Notes under the pieces: model-generated
Told to the model about the DNA's origin: nothing
The model's database searches: none
Seen by the model: the letters and a program-made list of their open reading frames with translations, nothing else
Part shown: in pieces, positions 5,411 to 9,225 of the stretch
Position numbering within the stretch: position 1 is the first letter of the stretch
Layout of the letters: the number at the start of each line of letters is the position of its first letter
Position numbers and translations under genes: made by a program
NCBI GenBank assembly: GCA_900551395.1
Contig: URVX01000032.1
Location: 1-9,225 of the forward strand
Origin: an uncultured Subdoligranulum sp.
GTDB lineage: Bacteria; Bacillota; Clostridia; Christensenellales; CAG-314
Reading direction: 5' to 3'
Length of the DNA: 9,225 nt

Positions 5411-6532
5411 TTATAAATGTGAGACGGACAGAGCTTGCTCGCTTCTCGAAACATTGAGCAGCAGTCCTGCGGCAAACATAAACATCACCAAAGACGTGCC
5501 GCCGTAGCTGATGAACGGCAGCGGCAGTCCGGTCGGAGGAATACTTCCCGTAACAACGGCAAGATTTATTGACGACTGCACGGCGATAATCGAAACGACG
5601 CCGCCGCAAAGCAGCGAGCTGAATTTGTCGGGAGCATTAAGGCTGATTTTTACGCCTCTGTAAATTACAAGCAAAAAAAGCAGCATAAGAAGCAAGCAGC
5701 CGACAAGTCCGGTTTCTTCGCCGATAACAGAAAAAACGAAATCGCTTTCCGCAAACGGCAGAAAAGAATATTTCTGACGGCTGTTGAACAAGCCTACGCC
5801 AAACCACCCGCCGCTCCCCAGCGCATACAGCGACTGAATAAGCTGATACCCCTCGTCCTTCGGGGAAGCCCACGGGTCGATAAAAGCCAAAAGTCTTTTC
5901 AATCTGTAAGGCTCGACAAGAATCATCACCGGCACAGCAACGGCAGCTGCAGCAATCAGCAGGACAAACCATTTGGGCTTCATTCCGCCGATAAAAAGCA
6001 TTATCAGCATTACAAGACCTACGCACATGGTGATAGACATGTTGGGCTCCAGAATTATCAGCAGACAGACCGCAAGACCGCTCCCCAATACGGGAAGCGC
6101 ATGAGCAAGACGCGTCATGTCTGTTTTTTGACGAGACATATATGTTGCGGCGAAAAAAACAAACGCAAATTTGGCAATTTCGGAGGGCTGAAAAGAAAAG
6201 CCTCCGAAGCCTATCCATCTTTTCGCGCCGTAATTTTCTATTCCGAGACCGGGCACAAAGACAAGCCCCAGCAGCGCCAAGGAAACCAGCAGCAAGGGCA
6301 AAGCAAGCTTTTTGAGCAAATCGAGATTCAGTCTCGAAGCCAAAAGCATTGCGACGACTCCCACGGCAAAGCCAACCGCCTGCTTTGTGAAATAATAAAA
6401 TTTGTTGGAAAAATCTCTTTCCGCCATATAATAGCTCGCACTGTAAATAAACAGCAGCCCTATAAGCGCGAGCGCAACAACCGCGGTCAGAAGTATGTAA
6501 TCGGGCTTACCGCGCGAATTAATCAATTTCAT
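5411..6532 (-). CDS. ftsW: SEDS-family peptidoglycan glycosyltransferase FtsW (FtsW/SpoVE type)
   Basis: FtsW is a multi-pass membrane enzyme that polymerises lipid II into glycan strands at the septum, together with a class B penicillin-binding protein. The 373-residue protein has about ten hydrophobic segments, beginning at 12-31. SEDS hallmarks are clear: RWIGFGGFSFQPSE (105-118), GYQLIQSLYALGSGGWFGVG (228-247), NSRQKYSFLP (250-259), and ESDFVFSVIGEETG (262-275), where Asp264 corresponds to the catalytic aspartate. The C-terminal signature PPTGLPLPFISYGGTS (332-347) is intact. The ATG lies inside the end of murD (14-bp overlap) and its Shine-Dalgarno match is poor, so translation probably depends on ribosomes leaving murD. 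The position after murD points to FtsW or its sporulation paralogue SpoVE rather than RodA. Sequence alone does not separate those two. Confidence 0.93.
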   Translation of the reverse strand: MKLINSRGKPDYILLTAVVALALIGLLFIYSASYYMAERDFSNKFYYFTKQAVGFAVGVVAMLLASRLNLDLLKKLALPLLLVSLALLGLVFVPGLGIENYGAKRWIGFGGFSFQPSEIAKFAFVFFAATYMSRQKTDMTRLAHALPVLGSGLAVCLLIILEPNMSITMCVGLVMLIMLFIGGMKPKWFVLLIAAAAVAVPVMILVEPYRLKRLLAFIDPWASPKDEGYQLIQSLYALGSGGWFGVGLFNSRQKYSFLPFAESDFVFSVIGEETGLVGCLLLMLLFLLVIYRGVKISLNAPDKFSSLLCGGVVSIIAVQSSINLAVVTGSIPPTGLPLPFISYGGTSLVMFMFAAGLLLNVSRSEQALSVSHL

Positions 6533-7844
6533 TTTTAATTTTTTCCACTATTTTTTTAAAATGCTCTCCCCGCTCGGCGTAGTTTACGTAAGCGTCGAAG
6601 CTGGCGCATGCGGGAGATAGCAAAATCACATCGCCGGAAGAAGCTTCGGAAAACAATGTTCTCACCGCTTCCTCCAGTCCGCTGCAAAAGCAATATCTTT
6701 TGAAGCCCTTTCTTTGAGCCGATTGCGCGATTTTTTCGGCGGCTTCCCCGATTAACGCGATTTTTTTCACGCGAACGGGCATTTTTGCAAACAAATCGCA
6801 GAAATCGAGATTTTTATCTCTGCCGCCGAGTATGAGAAAAATTCTGTTCGGATAAGCGTTTATTGCCTTGATTGTAGAATCGATGTTTGTGGATTTGGAA
6901 TCGTTTACGAATTCAACGCCGTTTATTTGTCCCGACGGCTCCAGCCTGTGTTCTACGCCGTTGAAGCTCAAAAGCCCCTTTCTCAGCTCCTGAACGGTCA
7001 GTCCCAGCGCTCGGCATACCAACAGAGCGCACATAGCGTTCCGAATATTGTGCGAGCCTTTTATCATCAAAGCGGAAGCATCGCAAACCGTTTCCTTGAC
7101 GCCGTCCGTTTTCAGTACGATTTTTCCGCTTTCCAGATAACAGCCGTCGGTTTTCTTTTCAACGCTGAAAAACAATTTACGCGCTCTGCCCCGCCATTCG
7201 ATTGCCCGCACCACGGGATCGTCCGCGTTAAGCACGCAATACCCCTCTTGCTGAAAAGCAAAAACATTTTTTTTGGCAGCGGCATAGCTTGCAAAATCTC
7301 CGTGCCTGTCCAAATGGTCGGGCGTAATATTCAAAACGGCGCTGATGTACGGCGCAAAGCGCGTGCAGCTTTCAAGCTGAAAACTCGACGCTTCAAGCAC
7401 CGCTATATCTTGCTCGCTTAAAACGTCGCACATCGAGCAAAAGGGAACGCCTATGTTTCCCAAGGCATGCGAGGATCTGCCGGCACGACGAAGAATATGA
7501 TTAATCAAGCTGACGGTAGTTGTTTTACCGTTTGTTCCCGTCACCGCAACTATGCGGCATCGGCTTCTTATGTACCCCAGCTCCAGCTCGCCGACAATCG
7601 GTATTTTTCTTTCCCTGCACGCCTTCACCAAAGGACGGTTTAAAGGAACCGACGGAGACAAAAGCAAAGCATCTATATCCGAAGGGAGATCCGCCTCGCT
7701 TTCAAATCGGAGAAAATTTTTTCCCTGCGCCCAATCGGGCACGCTTCCGCCGTCTGTGTACAAGGTTATTTCACACTCGTCCTTAAGCAAATCATACATT
7801 GCCTGTCCGGAAACACCCAAGCCGTAAATGATGACCTTTTTCAT
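6519..7844 (-). CDS. murD: UDP-N-acetylmuramoyl-L-alanine--D-glutamate ligase (MurD)
   Basis: MurD adds D-glutamate to UDP-MurNAc-L-Ala in the cytoplasm using ATP. The 441-residue length is normal. The N-terminal Rossmann-like domain opens with IYGLGVSG (6-13). The central ATPase domain has the P-loop VTGTNGKTTT (101-110), LEASSFQLES (150-159), LNITPDHLDRH (171-181), Lys191 in AAAKKNVF (the position carbamylated in family members), and the HNIRN motif (265-269). The C-terminal domain begins near FNGVEHRLE (294-302) and contains NDSKSTN (314-320), LILGGRDKN (337-345) and LSPACASFD (409-417). The start is supported by a strong AGGAGG site 5 nt upstream that overlaps the mraY stop. The 3' end overlaps ftsW by 14 bp. 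No anomalies are seen. Confidence 0.97.
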   Translation of the reverse strand: MKKVIIYGLGVSGQAMYDLLKDECEITLYTDGGSVPDWAQGKNFLRFESEADLPSDIDALLLSPSVPLNRPLVKACRERKIPIVGELELGYIRSRCRIVAVTGTNGKTTTVSLINHILRRAGRSSHALGNIGVPFCSMCDVLSEQDIAVLEASSFQLESCTRFAPYISAVLNITPDHLDRHGDFASYAAAKKNVFAFQQEGYCVLNADDPVVRAIEWRGRARKLFFSVEKKTDGCYLESGKIVLKTDGVKETVCDASALMIKGSHNIRNAMCALLVCRALGLTVQELRKGLLSFNGVEHRLEPSGQINGVEFVNDSKSTNIDSTIKAINAYPNRIFLILGGRDKNLDFCDLFAKMPVRVKKIALIGEAAEKIAQSAQRKGFKRYCFCSGLEEAVRTLFSEASSGDVILLSPACASFDAYVNYAERGEHFKKIVEKIKNEID

Positions 7845-7848
7845 TTTT

Positions 7849-7856
7849 CCCTCCTA
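7849..7856 (-). promoter_or_regulatory. murD ribosome binding site overlapping the mraY stop
   Basis: TAGGAGGG on the minus strand contains the mraY TAG stop (7856-7854) and a consensus AGGAGG, 5 nt before the murD ATG at 7844. It fixes the murD start and suggests coupled translation of mraY and murD. Confidence 0.8.
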
Positions 7857-8843
7857 AACAAGCACAAGAACGCAAATCAAAGCTACTATTCCAGTAATAG
7901 TAGCGTACAAAAACCCTATTCTCGTCTCACTAAGACCTTTTTTCTGCAGATGATGATGAAAAGGCGCCATAAGAAAAACTCTTTTCTTCGTCCGTTTAAA
8001 ATGCACCACCTGTATAACGTCCGAAACCGCGCTTGTCACAAACATGACTCCGAGTATCGGAATGTAAAGACTGAGCCGCCCCAAAATGGAAACGCACGCC
8101 ACGACGCCTCCGAGCGCCAGAGAACCCACGTCCCCCATGAATATCTTTGCGGGAAAGCAATTGAAAAGCAAAAAGCCGGCAAGGCTGCCGACAGCGGCAA
8201 AGCAGACGGTCAAAAGCCCTTGATATTCTCTCACGTAAAGCGACAAGCCGTTTTTGTCCGCGTCGGCGGCTACAATTGCGATTATGGCTGCGATTCCCGC
8301 CATATAAACCAAGGTTGTCGACGCCGCAAGACCGTCGAGCCCGTCAGTCAGATTTACGCTGTTTGTCGTAGCAATAAAAATAAATACCACCAGAGGAACG
8401 ACGCCCCACCCCAACGAAACAGTGTTTTTGGTAAAGGGCACGTAAACGTCGCCTCTTATCAGCTCGTTTTTATATACGACAAAGGCTACAATAAGAGCTA
8501 TTGAAAGCTGAAGTATGATTTTCTGATAAGGTCTTAACCCGAGATTTCTTTTGTAATGTATTTTTATCGAATCGTCGAGAAATCCCGTCACGCCGTAAGC
8601 CGCAGTCACTGCAAGGGTGATATAGACGAATTTCCCTTTGCCGAAAATCAGACCGGCGATAAGAATGGCAAGAATTATGGCTATTCCGCCCATAGTGGGA
8701 GTTCCGCTTTTGTAGCTGTGTTCCTTTACGTATTCCAAAATTTCCTGTCCCGCTTTTTTTCTTTTCAAAAGCGGCAAAAGAAGAAACAGAAATACGACGC
8801 ACAACAAAAAAGCTATTAAGGCAGCAAAAAGATAATTCCTCAT
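7854..8843 (-). CDS. mraY: Phospho-N-acetylmuramoyl-pentapeptide transferase (MraY)
   Basis: MraY is an integral membrane enzyme that moves phospho-MurNAc-pentapeptide onto undecaprenyl phosphate, forming lipid I. The 329-residue protein is strongly hydrophobic with about ten membrane segments. Family motifs in order: SYKSGTPTMGGI (43-54), the aspartate pair GFLDDSIKI (87-95, Asp90-Asp91), GLRPYQK (102-108), NSVNLTDGLDGLA (161-173), FMGDVGSLALGG (235-246, Asp238), and the triple histidine APFHHHLQKKG (293-303, His296-298). The usual Glu in the segment before the HHH loop appears to be Ser271, and the residue two after HHH is Gln300 rather than Glu. The catalytic aspartates and histidines are all present. 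The ATG is 6 bp after the murE stop with only a weak Shine-Dalgarno match, so expression is probably coupled to murE. The N-terminus aligns with the family, supporting this start. Confidence 0.97.
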   Translation of the reverse strand: MRNYLFAALIAFLLCVVFLFLLLPLLKRKKAGQEILEYVKEHSYKSGTPTMGGIAIILAILIAGLIFGKGKFVYITLAVTAAYGVTGFLDDSIKIHYKRNLGLRPYQKIILQLSIALIVAFVVYKNELIRGDVYVPFTKNTVSLGWGVVPLVVFIFIATTNSVNLTDGLDGLAASTTLVYMAGIAAIIAIVAADADKNGLSLYVREYQGLLTVCFAAVGSLAGFLLFNCFPAKIFMGDVGSLALGGVVACVSILGRLSLYIPILGVMFVTSAVSDVIQVVHFKRTKKRVFLMAPFHHHLQKKGLSETRIGFLYATITGIVALICVLVLV

Positions 8844-8849
8844 TGTTTA

Positions 8850-9225
8850 TCAACCCAAAAACCTATGTACCACTTCGATATCGTAAAACGGATATTTTCT
8901 TCCCTTGATTTCCTGATATCTTTCGGCGCCCTTTCCGAGAATGGCAACGGTGTCGGACGCGCCCGCTTCGTTTAACGCATGAAAAATCGCATCCTCTCTG
9001 TTTTGAATTATTTCGTAATTTTCCTTTAGCCCTGCGGTGATGTCGCGGAAAATAGAAAAGCTGTCTTCAAATCTAGGATTGTCGTCCGTGACTATAGCCA
9101 AATCGGCATATTTGGCTACGGCTCTTCCCATAAGCGGACGCTTGAATTTGTCCCGTCCGCCGCCGCAACCGAACACCACTATCAGCCGACCGCCCTTTTT
9201 CCCCGTCGAAGACAAATAAGACTGT
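8850..9225 (-). CDS. murE: UDP-MurNAc-tripeptide ligase MurE, C-terminal domain only (gene continues beyond the window)
   Basis: MurE adds the third stem-peptide residue to UDP-MurNAc-L-Ala-D-Glu. Only the last 124 residues are here; the frame is open to the window edge, so the true start lies outside. The TTG at 9215 is an internal Leu codon, not a credible start. Visible motifs of the substrate-binding domain are VVFGCGGGRDKFKRPLMG and TDDNPRFED. The DNPR form is associated with enzymes that use meso-diaminopimelate rather than lysine. GKGAERYQ stands where most members have GKGHE; the Gly and Glu that contact diaminopimelate remain and His is replaced by Ala. The usual Glu-Asp-Pro after DNPR is Glu-Asp-Ser, and PFYD replaces PFDD. 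The stop is 6 bp before mraY, and murF is not between them, as in B. subtilis. A fusion with an upstream ligase cannot be excluded from this fragment. Confidence 0.93.
   Translation of the reverse strand, partial: QSYLSSTGKKGGRLIVVFGCGGGRDKFKRPLMGRAVAKYADLAIVTDDNPRFEDSFSIFRDITAGLKENYEIIQNREDAIFHALNEAGASDTVAILGKGAERYQEIKGRKYPFYDIEVVHRFLG

Noticed and set aside
5380..5420. A promoter for murA from the AT-rich run GATAATATTATT
   Set aside because: Several -10-like hexamers occur but none has a reasonable -35 hexamer 16-18 bp upstream. murA is more simply read from the upstream genes.
9213..9215. TTG as the start of a short 121-residue protein
   Set aside because: The frame remains open upstream to the window edge and the product is plainly the C-terminal domain of MurE, so this codon is internal.

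Overview
All genes in this window lie on the minus strand. It holds most of a division and cell wall (dcw) cluster, read from high to low coordinates: murE (3' end only), mraY, murD, ftsW, murA, then a terminator and a promoter, then divIB/ftsQ, ftsA, ftsZ and asnS (5' end only). Nothing on the plus strand looks like a real gene. I see no tRNA, rRNA, CRISPR array, insertion sequence or phage-like segment.

The gene content suggests a bacterium of the Bacillota, most likely Clostridia-like and possibly uncultured. The signs are a murE-mraY-murD-ftsW order without murF (as in Bacillus subtilis), a DivIB-type FtsQ, murA inside the cluster, and purine-rich Shine-Dalgarno sites at most starts. The MurE fragment carries a DNPR motif, so the peptidoglycan is predicted to contain meso-diaminopimelate. 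Taxonomy finer than this is not supported by the sequence read by eye.

Region 4048-9225 encodes precursor synthesis and polymerisation. MurA makes the first committed intermediate, MurD and MurE add D-Glu and the third residue, MraY loads the pentapeptide onto undecaprenyl phosphate, and FtsW polymerises lipid II at the septum. These genes are tightly packed (murD/ftsW overlap by 14 bp; murE/mraY and mraY/murD are separated by 6-9 bp), except for a 112-bp gap between ftsW and murA where murG usually sits. A strong hairpin followed by a T tract ends this unit just after murA.

Region 3800-4047 is an AT-rich, gene-free spacer of about 250 bp. It contains the murA terminator and a near-perfect housekeeping promoter (TTGACT, 17 bp, TATAAT). 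Region 1-3799 encodes the division ring: DivIB (septal membrane protein), an FtsA-like actin homologue, and FtsZ. asnS follows, with its ribosome binding site built into the ftsZ stop codon.

This is mainly a core housekeeping locus and I find no new defence or metabolic system. The points most worth a second look are the unusual FtsA (no C-terminal membrane-targeting helix, degenerate second phosphate loop, aromatic/basic N-terminus), the loss of murG from its usual slot, and the coupling of asnS to ftsZ without a T-box leader.
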